A stretch of 64,000 nt of DNA from Limnohabitans sp. MMS-10A-192 (GCF_003063335.1 NZ_NERX01000001.1:868001-932000); one strand, 5' to 3'. Counted from the first letter of the stretch, positions 8,333 through 19,068 are shown. A program made the numbers and translations. Notes: generated from the letters alone by a model not told the origin.

Positions 8333-8408
8333 TGGAGCGGGAAACGAGGCTCGAACTCGCGACCTCAACCTTGGCAAGGTTGCGCTCTACCAACTGAGCT
8401 ATTCCCGC
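8333..8408 (-). tRNA. tRNA-Gly (GCC), copy 2
   Basis: Same sequence as copy 1: acceptor GCGGGAA/TTCCCGC, anticodon GCC, encoded CCA, 76 nt. It is the first gene of the four-tRNA array in transcription order. Confidence 0.95.
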
Positions 8409-8425
8409 GTATCAGTGAATTCAGC

Positions 8426-8431
8426 ATTATA
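8426..8431 (-). promoter_or_regulatory. Putative -10 box for the tRNA array
   Basis: TATAAT on the minus strand, 17 nt upstream of tRNA-Gly copy 2. The -35 is unclear. The spacing fits a tRNA promoter. Confidence 0.4.
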
Positions 8432-8466
8432 TGCTTTGTTCGCTGCAATGAAAGAATTATAGCGTC

Positions 8467-8499
8467 ATTTCCGGGGTGTTTTGAAAAGCCCCCGGAAAT
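8467..8499 (-). terminator. Hairpin downstream of lon
   Basis: A 10-bp perfect stem ATTTCCGGGG/CCCCGGAAAT (8467-8476 with 8490-8499) lies directly after the lon stop codon. The T-run is weak, so it may act as a terminator or as an mRNA-end stabiliser. Confidence 0.55.
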
Positions 8500-8505
8500 T
8501 TTGCA

Positions 8506-10929
8506 TCAATGTTTCACCGCATCGGCCTTGGGGGTGGCCGCGACAGCCGTGACCGCAGCAGCAGCCACTTCTTCTTCACTCAAAGGCACGGGCTTGGCTT
8601 CCAGCGCCACGTCCAGCACCTGGTCAATCCACTTGACAGGGACGATCTCGAGACCGTTTTTGACGTTCTCGGGAATGTCTTGCAAATCCTTGACGTTGTC
8701 CTCAGGGATGAGCACGGTCTTGATGCCGCCACGCAAGGCGGCCAGCAACTTTTCCTTCAAGCCACCAATGGCGGTGACTTCGCCACGCAAGGTGATCTCA
8801 CCGGTCATGGCCACATCGGCGCGCACCGGAATGCCCGTCATGGCCGACACCATGGCCGTGGTCATGGCGGCACCCGCACTGGGGCCATCTTTAGGCGTTG
8901 CGCCATCGGGCACGTGGATGTGCAGGTCTTTCTTTTCAAAGACCTCATCCTTGATGCCCAGCAGGCGCGAACGGCTGCGCACCACTGTGCGGGCAGCTTC
9001 CACAGATTCTTTCATCACATCGCCCAGCGAACCGGTGCGAGTGATGACCCCTTTGCCTGGCATCAAGGCAGCTTCGATGGTCAGCAAATCGCCGCCCACT
9101 TCTGTCCAAGCCAGACCGACCACCTGACCGACCTGATTTTTTTGCTCAGCACGACCGTAGCTGTACTTGCGCACACCCAAGAAATCGTTGAGGTTGTCCA
9201 CCGTCACTTGAACTTGTGGCTTCATCTGCTTGAGCAACAAGGCCTTGACGACTTTGCGACAAATCTTGCCCAGCTCGCGCTCAAGCGAACGGACACCGGC
9301 TTCGCGCGTGTAGTAACGCACCACATCGCGAACGGCATCTTCGGTCACGTTCAGCTCTTCGGGTTTGACACCGTTGTTGGCCAATTGCTTGGGCAGCAAG
9401 TACTTCATGGCGATGCTGGTCTTTTCATCCTCGGTGTAACCCGACAGGCGAATGACTTCCATCCGGTCCAGCAAAGCCGAAGGGATGTTCATCGAATTGG
9501 AGGTGGCCACGAACATCACATCGCTCAGGTCGAAATCGACCTCGACGTAGTGATCACCAAAGGTGTGGTTCTGCTCAGGGTCCAGTACTTCCAGCAAGGC
9601 GCTCGAAGGATCGCCCCGGAAGTCGGTGCCCAGCTTGTCAATTTCGTCCAGCAAGAACAAGGGGTTCTTGGTGCCGACCTTGTTCAGGTTTTGCAGGACC
9701 TTGCCTGGCAAAGCGCCAATGTAAGTACGGCGGTGACCGCGGATCTCAGCTTCGTCACGCATGCCGCCCAAAGCCATGCGCACGTACTTGCGGCCCGTGG
9801 CTTTGGCGATCGACTGGCCCAGCGAGGTTTTACCCACACCGGGTGGCCCAACCAGGCACAAGATAGGCGCTTTGACCTTGTCCACGCGTTGCTGCACAGC
9901 AAGGTATTCCAGGATGCGGTCTTTGACTTTGTCCAGGCCAAAGTGGTCCTGGTTCAGCACGTCTTCGGCATTGCCCAGATCGTGCTTGAGTTTGGTCTTC
10001 TTGCTCCAAGGCAAACCGGTCAGCACTTCGAGGTAATTGCGCACCACAGAAGCCTCGGCCGACATGGGGGACATCAGCTTGAGTTTCTTCAACTCGCCTT
10101 CGGCTTTTTTACGGGCCTCAGCCGACATCTTGGCGGTCTTGATCTTTTTCTCGATCTCCTCGATGTCCGCACCGTCTTCGCCCTCGCCCAGTTCTTTCTG
10201 GATGGCTTTGACCTGCTCGTTCAAATAGAAGTCGCGCTGGTTCTTCTCCATCTGGCGCTTGACGCGGCCACGGATGCGTTTGTCCACATTCAGGATGTCG
10301 ACTTCATGCTCCAGCTGCGCAAACAGGTTTTCCAGACGCGCCTTGATGCTGGCCAAATCCAGCACTTGCTGTTTGTTTTCCAGCTTGAGCGGCAAATGGG
10401 CTGCGATCGTATCGGCCAAGCGGCCGGCATCGTCGATGCTGGAAATCGAGGTCAAGATTTCTGGCGGGATCTTCTTGTTGAGTTTGACGTACTGGTCAAA
10501 CTGCTGCATCACCGCACGGCGCAGCGCTTCGATCTCGCTGCTGGGCTCGGACTGCTCTGCAGCCGGCTCCACAGGTGTGACCTTGGCCACAAAGTGGGCC
10601 TCACCATCCACAATGGATTGCACCGTCGCACGCTGTTGACCTTCGACCAGCACCTTGACGGTGCCATCGGGCAACTTGAGCATCTGCAAGATGGTCGAGA
10701 CGCAACCCACATCGAACATATCGTCGATCGCAGGTTCGTCCTTGGCGGCAGTCTTTTGAGCCACCAGCATGATGCGGCGCTCGGCGGCCATGGCCGACTC
10801 CAGCGCCTTGATGCTCTTGGGGCGTCCCACAAACAAGGGAATCACCATGTGAGGGAAAACGACCACATCGCGCAAAGGCAACATGGGCAGTTCAATCGGG
10901 GTGGGCGGCAAAGGTGTGTGTCCAGACAT
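8506..10929 (-). CDS. lon: ATP-dependent Lon protease
   Basis: Cytoplasmic AAA+ serine protease that degrades misfolded and specific regulatory proteins. The 807 residues show an N-terminal LON domain (LPMLPLRDVVVFPHMVIPL), a central AAA+ module with Walker A GPPGVGKTS near residue 362 and the GHRRTYIGALPGK segment, and a C-terminal protease domain. The catalytic dyad is Ser684 (DGPSAGA) and Lys727, with the same 43-residue spacing as in E. coli Lon. A short Ala/Glu-rich tail follows. AAGGGA precedes the ATG. A sigma-32-like promoter lies 30-55 bp upstream. It follows clpX on the same strand with a 99-bp gap. Confidence 0.97.
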   Translation of the reverse strand: MSGHTPLPPTPIELPMLPLRDVVVFPHMVIPLFVGRPKSIKALESAMAAERRIMLVAQKTAAKDEPAIDDMFDVGCVSTILQMLKLPDGTVKVLVEGQQRATVQSIVDGEAHFVAKVTPVEPAAEQSEPSSEIEALRRAVMQQFDQYVKLNKKIPPEILTSISSIDDAGRLADTIAAHLPLKLENKQQVLDLASIKARLENLFAQLEHEVDILNVDKRIRGRVKRQMEKNQRDFYLNEQVKAIQKELGEGEDGADIEEIEKKIKTAKMSAEARKKAEGELKKLKLMSPMSAEASVVRNYLEVLTGLPWSKKTKLKHDLGNAEDVLNQDHFGLDKVKDRILEYLAVQQRVDKVKAPILCLVGPPGVGKTSLGQSIAKATGRKYVRMALGGMRDEAEIRGHRRTYIGALPGKVLQNLNKVGTKNPLFLLDEIDKLGTDFRGDPSSALLEVLDPEQNHTFGDHYVEVDFDLSDVMFVATSNSMNIPSALLDRMEVIRLSGYTEDEKTSIAMKYLLPKQLANNGVKPEELNVTEDAVRDVVRYYTREAGVRSLERELGKICRKVVKALLLKQMKPQVQVTVDNLNDFLGVRKYSYGRAEQKNQVGQVVGLAWTEVGGDLLTIEAALMPGKGVITRTGSLGDVMKESVEAARTVVRSRSRLLGIKDEVFEKKDLHIHVPDGATPKDGPSAGAAMTTAMVSAMTGIPVRADVAMTGEITLRGEVTAIGGLKEKLLAALRGGIKTVLIPEDNVKDLQDIPENVKNGLEIVPVKWIDQVLDVALEAKPVPLSEEEVAAAAVTAVAATPKADAVKH

Positions 10930-10957
10930 GGTATGTCCCTTGGTTCAATTCAGCTTC

Positions 10958-10985
10958 ACATGGATGCTGCACCAGCGATTTCAAC
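10958..10985 (-). promoter_or_regulatory. Heat-shock (sigma-32-like) promoter of lon
   Basis: On the minus strand GTTGAAA (10985-10979), a 14-nt spacer, then TCCATGT (10964-10958). This matches the sigma-32 pattern CTTGAAA...CCCATnT at all but two positions. The predicted transcript would start about 20 nt upstream of the lon ATG. Confidence 0.55.
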
Positions 10986-11028
10986 CCATCGATGAGAAGG
11001 GTTATTGATCGCCGGGCCACACATGGGG

Positions 11029-12294
<1,266 letters not shown>

Positions 12295-12336
12295 AAAAGT
12301 TGCCTCGGAATCCGGATATTCGCAATGATAGCGAAA

Positions 12337-12376
12337 GAAAAACGGCGCTCACCTCGGGAGGTAAACGCCGTCAGAT
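12337..12376 (-). terminator. Rho-independent terminator between clpP and clpX
   Basis: On the minus strand ACGGCG..CGCCGT (12371-12342), with an internal ACCTC/GAGGT helix, is followed by TTTTTCTTT. It lies 26 bp after the clpP stop, so clpX transcription is at least partly uncoupled from clpP. Confidence 0.75.
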
Positions 12377-12401
12377 TTTGAGCCGGTCGAACCGGCTTGC
12401 A

Positions 12402-13010
12402 TCAGCTGCGCTTGGAGATCACCTGATCGACCAAGCCATAGTCTTTGGCCTCGTCGGCAGACAGGTAATAGTCACGCTCGGTGTCCAGCTCAATCTTCGA
12501 CAACGGCTGGCCGGTGTTCTCGGCCAGGATTCGATTGAGATGCGCACGGGTTTTGACGATTTCTCGTGCCGCGATTTCGATCTCGGTGGCCTGACCACGC
12601 GCACCGCCCAAGGGCTGGTGAATCATGATCTTGGAGTTAGGCAGCGAAAAACGCTTGCCCTTGGCACCCGAAGACAGCAAGAAAGCGCCCATGCTGGCGG
12701 CCATGCCGTTGCACAGCGTGGACACATCGGGCTTGATGAAGTTCATGGTGTCGTAAATCGCCATGCCCGCGCTGACCGAGCCGCCAGGCGAGTTGATGTA
12801 CAGCGAGATGTCCTTTTCAGGGTTTTCGCTCTCCAAAAACAGCAACTGCGCCACGATCAGGTTGGCCATGTGGTCATTGACCTCGCCCACCAAAAAGATC
12901 ACGCGCTCTTTGAGCAAACGCGAATAGATGTCGTAGGCGCGCTCGCCACGGCCCGATTGCTCGACGACCATGGGCACCATGCCTAAATTTGTGATGTCCA
13001 GTGCGCTCAT
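12402..13010 (-). CDS. clpP: ATP-dependent Clp protease proteolytic subunit
   Basis: Serine peptidase forming the ClpXP barrel. The 202 residues carry the complete catalytic triad: Ser106 in GMAASMGAF, His131 in MIHQPLGG and Asp180 in LDTERD, spaced as in E. coli ClpP. The short N-terminal propeptide region [18 protein letters not shown] is typical of proteobacterial ClpP. The ATG is preceded by GGAGAAAAG. The gene follows tig in the standard tig-clpP-clpX-lon order. Confidence 0.97.
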   Translation of the reverse strand: MSALDITNLGMVPMVVEQSGRGERAYDIYSRLLKERVIFLVGEVNDHMANLIVAQLLFLESENPEKDISLYINSPGGSVSAGMAIYDTMNFIKPDVSTLCNGMAASMGAFLLSSGAKGKRFSLPNSKIMIHQPLGGARGQATEIEIAAREIVKTRAHLNRILAENTGQPLSKIELDTERDYYLSADEAKDYGLVDQVISKRS

Positions 13011-13027
13011 CTTTTCTCCAAGAATTT

Positions 13028-13054
13028 CTATGGTGACTTTAACCCGATTTCAAA
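13028..13054 (-). promoter_or_regulatory. Heat-shock-like promoter of clpP
   Basis: TTTGAAATCG (from 13054 leftward on the minus strand), then CACCATAG at about 14 nt spacing, resembles a sigma-32 promoter and shares TTGAAATCG with the lon promoter. The -10 is weaker (CCAT core only). It sits about 20 nt before the clpP ATG. Confidence 0.4.
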
Positions 13055-13066
13055 CCCACCAATGAG

Positions 13067-13109
13067 ATGGGGCTTGTCTGCCAGACTGCAAGCCCGGCAC
13101 AAGCCCCAT
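13067..13109 (-). other. Hairpin between tig and clpP
   Basis: An 11-bp perfect inverted repeat ATGGGGCTTGT/ACAAGCCCCAT (13067-13077 and 13099-13109) with a 21-nt loop, located 23 bp after the tig stop. It has no T-run, so it may be an attenuator or RNA-processing structure rather than a full terminator. Confidence 0.5.
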
Positions 13110-13131
13110 TCTTCAGGGATTCAAAGACCGA

Positions 13132-14445
13132 TCAGCCTTGTTGACCCATCAGCTCTTCGAAAGAGATGGCCTTTTCTGTGACCTTGGCTTGCGCCAGCAC
13201 GAAATCAGACACATTGCTCTCGATGACCACGGCTTCGACTTCGGCCAAGCGCTGGTTGTCGCTGTTGTACCAACGCACCACGTCGTCTGGACGCTCGTAG
13301 CTGGCCGCCAACTCTTCGATGTGGGCTTTGATCTGCTCAGGCTTGGCGTGCAAGGTGTTGCCACGCACGACTTCGGCCACCACCAGGCCCAAGCGCACGC
13401 GCTGCTCGGCTTGAGGGCGGAAGATGTCGTCAGGGATCGGGGCCTTGTCAGCGTCTTTGATGCCGCGCTGCTTCAGGTCGGCACGGGCGCCTTCTTTCAG
13501 TCGCTCGATTTCGCTTTGCACGATGGACTGGGGCAGGTCGAGCTCGGCCTTGGCCACCAAAGCGTCCATGGCCGCTTGCTTGTTGCGGGCCAGCAAGCGG
13601 AATTTCACTTCGCGCTCGAGGTTTTTGCGGATGTCTGCACGCAGGCCGTCGACGGTGCCGTCGGCGATGCCCAAGGACTTGGCCAGCGCGTCGTTCACTT
13701 CGGGCAGGTTGGCGGCTTCGAGTTTCTTCACGGTGACCAGGAAGTCAGCGGTTTTGCCGGCCACGTCTTGACCGTGGTAGTCGGCAGGGAAAGCCAAGGG
13801 GAAAGTCTTGCTTTCGCCGGACTTCATGCCACGCACGGCGTCTTCGAATTCCTTGAGCATCTGGCCGTCGCCCAGGATGAACTGGAAGTCTTCGGCTTTG
13901 CCGCCAGAGAACACTTCACCGTCGATCTTGCCTTCGAAGTCGATGGTGGCGCGGTCGCCGTCTTGTGCAGCGGTGTCTTGTGCGCGTTGGGCGAAGGTGC
14001 GGCGCTGCTTGCGCAGGATGTCCAGCGTTTTGTCGATGGCGGCGTCAGACACTTCAGCGGTCAACTTCTCGACCACGGTGTCGGACAGGTTGCCCAGCTT
14101 GACTTCGGGGTACACCTCGAAGATGGCTTCAAAGTTCAGTTCGCCTTCGGGCGCGCCTTCTTTTTCAGAAATGCGGGGCTGACCGGCCACGCGCACTTGG
14201 GCTTCGTTGGCGGCCACGGCAAAAGCCTCGCCGACTTTGTCGTTCAGCACTTCGTACTGCACCGAGTAGCCATAGCGCTGGGCCACCACGTTCATGGGCA
14301 CTTTGCCTGGGCGGAAACCGTCCATCTTGACCGTGCGGGCCATTTTCTTCAGGCGTGCATCGACCTCGGACTGGATGGCCGTCACAGGCACAGTCAGGGT
14401 GATCTTGCGTTCCAGCTTTTCAAGGGTTTCAACAGTCACAGTCAT
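13132..14445 (-). CDS. tig: Trigger factor
   Basis: Ribosome-associated chaperone with peptidyl-prolyl isomerase activity. The 437 residues show the ribosome-binding signature GFRPGKVPMNVV (FRxGKxP, residues 44-55), a middle FKBP-type PPIase domain (DRATIDFEGKIDGEVFSGG, roughly 160-180) and a long helical C-terminal chaperone domain. The start is MTVTVETLEKLERKITLTVP. It is first in the tig-clpP-clpX-lon cluster and lies 64 bp downstream of tRNA-Leu(TAG). Confidence 0.96.
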   Translation of the reverse strand: MTVTVETLEKLERKITLTVPVTAIQSEVDARLKKMARTVKMDGFRPGKVPMNVVAQRYGYSVQYEVLNDKVGEAFAVAANEAQVRVAGQPRISEKEGAPEGELNFEAIFEVYPEVKLGNLSDTVVEKLTAEVSDAAIDKTLDILRKQRRTFAQRAQDTAAQDGDRATIDFEGKIDGEVFSGGKAEDFQFILGDGQMLKEFEDAVRGMKSGESKTFPLAFPADYHGQDVAGKTADFLVTVKKLEAANLPEVNDALAKSLGIADGTVDGLRADIRKNLEREVKFRLLARNKQAAMDALVAKAELDLPQSIVQSEIERLKEGARADLKQRGIKDADKAPIPDDIFRPQAEQRVRLGLVVAEVVRGNTLHAKPEQIKAHIEELAASYERPDDVVRWYNSDNQRLAEVEAVVIESNVSDFVLAQAKVTEKAISFEELMGQQG

Positions 14446-14509
14446 CGTCGTTCTCGGTTAAATGAATTTCTCTCATGCCTCAGGGTTGCCCCTGTGGCCC
14501 AAAGTCGGT

Positions 14510-14596
14510 TGGTGCGCGGGGCGGGACTCGAACCCGCACAGTGTTGCCACCGTCAGGACCTAAACCTGGTGCGTCTACCAATTTCGCCACCCGCGC
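14510..14596 (-). tRNA. tRNA-Leu (anticodon TAG)
   Basis: The minus-strand acceptor GCGCGGG pairs with CCCGCGC, followed by A and CCA. The anticodon loop is TTTAGGT (TAG), a class II variable arm is present and the T-arm is GGGTTCGAGTCCC. It is 87 nt including CCA. Confidence 0.95.
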
Positions 14597-14746
14597 GGGT
14601 CCAAACAAAAAGGGCGAACAGGCCGGAATGGATGCCACCCGCAGGCCTGACCGCCCGTTTGAAATCGGTCAACTTTCTATTTTAGCCGTTCCGAACCCCG
14701 ATTTCGGGGTCGGCCGCTGCTGGTTTTCCCCTCTCCAGACCCGTTT

Positions 14747-17700
14747 TCAAAGGCTTGAAGGCCCATGGGCCGGGCGCGGCACCCGGAACCAGGCTGCGTA
14801 CATCGCAGGCAGCGCCAGCAAAGTCAGCGCCGTGGCCACGATCAAACCGCCCATGATGGCCACAGCCATCGGGCCCCAGAACACGCTGCGTGACAGCGGA
14901 ATCATGGCCAGCACCGCCGCGGCAGCTGTCAGCACAATGGGCCGCAAGCGGCGCACCGCCGACTCGACGATCGCCAGCCAGGGCTCGACGCCCGCCGCGC
15001 GGTCTTGCTCGATCTGATCGATCAGGATCACCGAGTTGCGCTGGATCATCCCCATGAGCGCGATCACGCCCAACAAGGCCACAAAGCCAAACGGACGGTT
15101 CAGCGCCAGCAAAGCCGCCGCCACACCCGCCATGCCCAAGGGGCCGGTCAGGAACACCAGCACCGAACGGCTGAAGCTTTGTAGCTGCAGCATCAGCAAC
15201 GTGAAGGTGATGAACAGCATGATCGGCACGCCCGCCGCAATCGATGCCGAGCCCTTGGAGCTTTGCTCCACAGCGCCGGCCACTTCGATGCGGTAATCGG
15301 ACTGCCCATTGGCCACCCATTGGGCCTGCAGCTTTTTCAGCTCAGGCTGCAGCTGGGCCGTCACCGTCGCGCCCTGCACGCCTTCGGAAATGTCCGACTG
15401 CACCGTGATGGCGTATTGACGGCCTTCGCGCCACATCACGCCCGGCTCCCAACCCAGCACGGGCTTGGCAATTTGCAACAGAGGGATGAACTTGCCCGAC
15501 GCGGTCGGCACATAGGCCTGGCCCAAGTCGGACAAGGCATCGCGCTCGCTCAAGGGTTGGCGCAGCACGATGTCGATCAATTTGTCGCCATCGCGGTACT
15601 GGCCCACCGGGGCGCCAGAGAGCAAGGTGCGCGAAGCCTGGGCGATCGATTGGCTGGTCACGCCCAAAGCGCGGGCCTTGGCTTGGTCCACTTCCAGACG
15701 CACCGACTTGACCGACTCGTTCCAGTTGTCGTTGACGCCGCGTGTGCTGGCGTTTTGGCGCATCACGGCCTTGACCTCCTCGGCCTTTTGGCGCAAAGCA
15801 GCTGGCTCTGTGCCGACCACGCGGAACTGCACCGGATAAGGCACAGGCGGTCCATTGGGCAGCAACTTCACGCGGCCACGGATCTCCGGGAATTCTTGCG
15901 CCAGCAAAGCAGGCAGTTTGACCCGCAGGCTCTCACGAACTTTCAGGTCCTTGGGCAAGACAATCAGTTGCGACACGTTGGTCTGCGGAAAAACCTGGTC
16001 CAGCGGCAGGTAAAAACGCGGCACACCCGAGCCCACCCAGGTGGTCACCGAACTGACGCCCTCCTCTTGTGCCAAGCGCTTTTCCACACGCTTGGCCACC
16101 TCTTCGCTGGCCACAAAGGGCGCGCCTTCAGGCAACCACAGGTCCACCAAAATTTCGGGGCGGCTTGAATCCGGGAAGAACTGCTGCTGCACCTTGCCCA
16201 TGCCCACAATGCCCAAGGCAAACAGGGCGATGGTGATGCCAATCGTCTTCCAGCGGTGGGTCACGCACCAGGTCACCCATTGGCGAAAGTGCCGGTAAAA
16301 CGGGGTGTCGAACATCTCGGCCGAATCGTGGTGCGCACCGACCACCGCATGCGCTGGCGGCTTGAGCAACCAGGCGCCCAAATATGGCACAAAGTAAACC
16401 GAAGCCACCCAGCTGACGATCAAGGCGATCACCGTGACCGCGAAGATGGCGAAGGTGTATTCACCCGTGACCGACTTGGCAATGCCAATGGGCAAGAAGC
16501 CCGCCGCCGTGATGAGCGTGCCTGTGAGCATGGGCATGGCCGTCAGCTCATAGGCAAACGTCGCAGCGCGGAACTTGTCGTAGCCCTCTTCCATCTTGCG
16601 CACCATCATCTCGACCGCGATGATGGCGTCGTCCACAAGCAAGCCCAGCGCGATGATGAGCGAGCCCAGCGAAATCTTGTGCAGGCCGATGCCAAAGTAA
16701 TTCATGGCCAGAAAAGTCACCGCCAGCACCAGCGGGATGGTGATGCCCACCACCAGACCGGGGCGGATGTCCAAGGTCCAGCGCTTCCACAAGGGGTGGT
16801 GTCCGGGCCGCTTGTGCAAACCCAGCGCCAAGAAGCTCACCGCCAGCACGATCACCACGGCCTCGATCAGCACCTTGATGAATTCGTTGACGGATTTGGA
16901 CACCGCCGACGGCTGGTCCTGGATCTGCGTGAGCGTCAAGCCCAGCGGCAAACCCACTTCAATCTCTTTGACGCTGGCTTGCAAAGCATGCCCCAGGGCG
17001 ATGATGTCTCCCCCCTTGGCCATGCTCACGCCCAAGCCAATGACCTCTTGGCCCTCGTGGCGCACCTTGACAGACGGCGGGTCCACATAGCCACGGCTGA
17101 CCTGCGCAATGTCCGACAGACGCAACTGAGCGCCCGAAGCACCGCGGATCGGCATGGCGCGCAAATCGTCCAGATTCTGAAACTGACCGCCCACACGCAC
17201 TTGCACCACATCCTGTGGCGACTGCAAGTTGCCGGCCGACTCCACCGCGTTTTGTTGGCCCAGTTGTGCCAGCACTGCGCTCATGTCCAAGCTCATCTGT
17301 GCGAGCTTTTTTTGCGAGATGTCGATGAAAACTTTTTCGTCTTGCACCCCGAACAGCTCCACCTTGGCCACATCGTGCACACGCAACAGCGTTTGCCGCA
17401 CACGGTCGGCCTGGAACTTGATCTCGGCCGGGGTGAAACCCTCGCCGCTCAAGGCATAAATCACGCCGTAAACATCGCCAAAGTCGTCGTTGAAAAACGG
17501 ACCCTGCACGCCCTGCGGCAAGGTGGCACGCATGTCGCCCACCTTCTTGCGCACGGTGTACCAGACCTGCGGCACCTCGCCGGGCTTTGAATAGTCTTTC
17601 AACTCCAGAATGATCTGCGACTCACCCGGCTTGGAGTAGCTGCGGATCTTGTCGGCGTAAGGCACCTCTTGCAAGGTGCGTTCCAATTTGTCGGTCACCT

Positions 17701-17917
17701 GCTCGGCCACCTGCTGCGCCGTGGCACCGGGCCAATAGGTGCGCACCACCATGGCCCGGAAGGTGAACGGCGGATCTTCGTCTTGCCCCAGCTGGAAATA
17801 AGACGCCATGCCCAACACCATCAGCGCCACCATCAGGTAGCGCGTCAGGGCCGGGTGCTCCAGCGCCCAGCGCGAGAGGTTGAAACGGGTGTTGTCGGTC
17901 TCTTGCATGGGCATCAC
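14747..17917 (-). CDS. RND efflux permease
   Basis: A 1056-residue inner-membrane resistance-nodulation-division transporter, which takes substrates from periplasm or membrane and expels them through an outer-membrane channel using the proton gradient. It has the duplicated RND layout: an N-terminal cytoplasmic helix plus TM1, a large periplasmic loop (about residues 55-350), TM2-6 with LIIALGLLVDDAIIAVE (TM4, acidic proton-relay residues), a second periplasmic loop and TM8-12 with LLGVIALMGMIQRNSVILID. Its start overlaps the adaptor stop by 4 bp (ATGA), so the two are translationally coupled. No outer-membrane factor gene is adjacent. The substrate is unknown; closest in type to AcrB/MexF-like or HAE-2-like pumps. 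Confidence 0.93.
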   Translation of the reverse strand: MMPMQETDNTRFNLSRWALEHPALTRYLMVALMVLGMASYFQLGQDEDPPFTFRAMVVRTYWPGATAQQVAEQVTDKLERTLQEVPYADKIRSYSKPGESQIILELKDYSKPGEVPQVWYTVRKKVGDMRATLPQGVQGPFFNDDFGDVYGVIYALSGEGFTPAEIKFQADRVRQTLLRVHDVAKVELFGVQDEKVFIDISQKKLAQMSLDMSAVLAQLGQQNAVESAGNLQSPQDVVQVRVGGQFQNLDDLRAMPIRGASGAQLRLSDIAQVSRGYVDPPSVKVRHEGQEVIGLGVSMAKGGDIIALGHALQASVKEIEVGLPLGLTLTQIQDQPSAVSKSVNEFIKVLIEAVVIVLAVSFLALGLHKRPGHHPLWKRWTLDIRPGLVVGITIPLVLAVTFLAMNYFGIGLHKISLGSLIIALGLLVDDAIIAVEMMVRKMEEGYDKFRAATFAYELTAMPMLTGTLITAAGFLPIGIAKSVTGEYTFAIFAVTVIALIVSWVASVYFVPYLGAWLLKPPAHAVVGAHHDSAEMFDTPFYRHFRQWVTWCVTHRWKTIGITIALFALGIVGMGKVQQQFFPDSSRPEILVDLWLPEGAPFVASEEVAKRVEKRLAQEEGVSSVTTWVGSGVPRFYLPLDQVFPQTNVSQLIVLPKDLKVRESLRVKLPALLAQEFPEIRGRVKLLPNGPPVPYPVQFRVVGTEPAALRQKAEEVKAVMRQNASTRGVNDNWNESVKSVRLEVDQAKARALGVTSQSIAQASRTLLSGAPVGQYRDGDKLIDIVLRQPLSERDALSDLGQAYVPTASGKFIPLLQIAKPVLGWEPGVMWREGRQYAITVQSDISEGVQGATVTAQLQPELKKLQAQWVANGQSDYRIEVAGAVEQSSKGSASIAAGVPIMLFITFTLLMLQLQSFSRSVLVFLTGPLGMAGVAAALLALNRPFGFVALLGVIALMGMIQRNSVILIDQIEQDRAAGVEPWLAIVESAVRRLRPIVLTAAAAVLAMIPLSRSVFWGPMAVAIMGGLIVATALTLLALPAMYAAWFRVPRPAHGPSSL

Positions 17918-19068
17918 CGCTGCGCCGCGTTGGATGCAGGCGCTGCTGCGGGCTTGGTCACTGCTGCGTATTCAGAGACCTTCTGGCCCGGGGTCAACAC
18001 ATGCACACCGGCACTGACCACCTTCTGGCCCGGTTTCAGACCCGAAGCGATGACCACCTCGTTGCCGTCGATGGCCCCCACTTGAACCGCTTGCGAGCGC
18101 ACCGTCATGCTGGCTTCGTCCAGCACCCACACCGCTGTGGCAGCGCCGTCCTGACGCAAGGCGCTGGTGGGCAGCTTGAGCGCCCCGGCCTGGCTGCCCG
18201 GCAACTGAGCCGCCAGCACATTCACCGTGGCCCCCAGGGGCAACTGCTCGGCCTTGTCCAGCGCCAGCTTGACCACATAGGTGCGCGTCACAGGGTCCGC
18301 ACTGGCCCCCACTTCACGCACGCGGCCTTTCAACAGCTGACCGGTGCTGCCCAGTTGGGCCTGCATGTCCTGCCCCGCCTTGAAAGCCAACACCGCCTGT
18401 TCGGACACCGAGAACACCGCGTCGCGCGGGCCATCGTGCGCCAGGCGCACCACCGGCTGCCCCGCAGACACGACCTGGCCAATTTCCGCCTCCACCGCCG
18501 TGATCACACCCGCAGCGGTGGCATTCAAATGGGTGTAGCCCGCCTGATTGGTTTGCGTTTGCGCGAGCGCTCTGGCCTGCGCAAGGGCCGCTTCAGCGGC
18601 CTTCAAAGTGGTCTCGCGGCGCTCCAGCTCGGCACCGCTGATGAAATTCTGGGCCTTGAGGGATTCGTAGCGCTTGAAGTCAGACAAGGCCAAATCGCGC
18701 TGCGTCTGGGCCGCAGCAACCTGCGCCAGCGCCGCTTGAGCGCCCAATTGGTAATCTTGCGCATCGATTTGCGCCAGCACCTGTCCGGCCTTCACACGCT
18801 GGCCCGCTTCGGCTTGGCGCTGGACTAATTTGCCCCCCACCCGAAAGCCCAAGCGCGACTCCACCCGGGCACGCACTTCGGCGGCGTATTCGCCCTGCAC
18901 ATTCAAGTCAGACCCACCCACGGTCATCAGCTTGACGGCGCGCACCGGCTCCTGAACAGCCTCTTGGCGCGAGCAAGCCGATAGGAACAAGGCGGCGCAT
19001 ACCGCAGAAATGGCGCTCAAGCGCCACACCCCATGGCCCCAAGGGGCGGGCGAAGACATATGGTTCAT
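17914..19068 (-). CDS. RND efflux periplasmic adaptor (lipoprotein)
   Basis: A 384-residue membrane-fusion protein of the HlyD/AcrA family. A signal sequence ends in a lipobox (AALFLSACSRQ, Cys near residue 29), so it is probably anchored as a lipoprotein. A beta-barrel/lipoyl region with GYAAEVRARVESRLGFRVGG-like sequence, an alpha-hairpin (alanine-rich, about residues 100-165) and the VKLALDKAEQLPLGATVNV barrel segment follow. The frame extends upstream to 19170, but the ATG at 19068 gives a proper signal peptide and has GGAT-type SD spacing. A TetR-type palindrome sits 24-37 bp upstream. Confidence 0.9.
   Translation of the reverse strand: MNHMSSPAPWGHGVWRLSAISAVCAALFLSACSRQEAVQEPVRAVKLMTVGGSDLNVQGEYAAEVRARVESRLGFRVGGKLVQRQAEAGQRVKAGQVLAQIDAQDYQLGAQAALAQVAAAQTQRDLALSDFKRYESLKAQNFISGAELERRETTLKAAEAALAQARALAQTQTNQAGYTHLNATAAGVITAVEAEIGQVVSAGQPVVRLAHDGPRDAVFSVSEQAVLAFKAGQDMQAQLGSTGQLLKGRVREVGASADPVTRTYVVKLALDKAEQLPLGATVNVLAAQLPGSQAGALKLPTSALRQDGAATAVWVLDEASMTVRSQAVQVGAIDGNEVVIASGLKPGQKVVSAGVHVLTPGQKVSEYAAVTKPAAAPASNAAQR

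Noticed and set aside
8509-10995. Long open frame (828 codons) on the plus strand opposite lon
   Set aside because: It is the antisense shadow of lon, His/Gln-rich as expected from GC-rich codons read in reverse, with no family resemblance.
13138-14685. 515-codon plus-strand frame opposite tig and the tRNA-Leu
   Set aside because: Antisense shadow of tig; it even runs through the tRNA gene, and the composition is not protein-like.
16256-17590. 444-codon plus-strand frame opposite the RND permease
   Set aside because: Antisense shadow rich in His, Arg and Gln, while the minus-strand protein shows full RND signatures.
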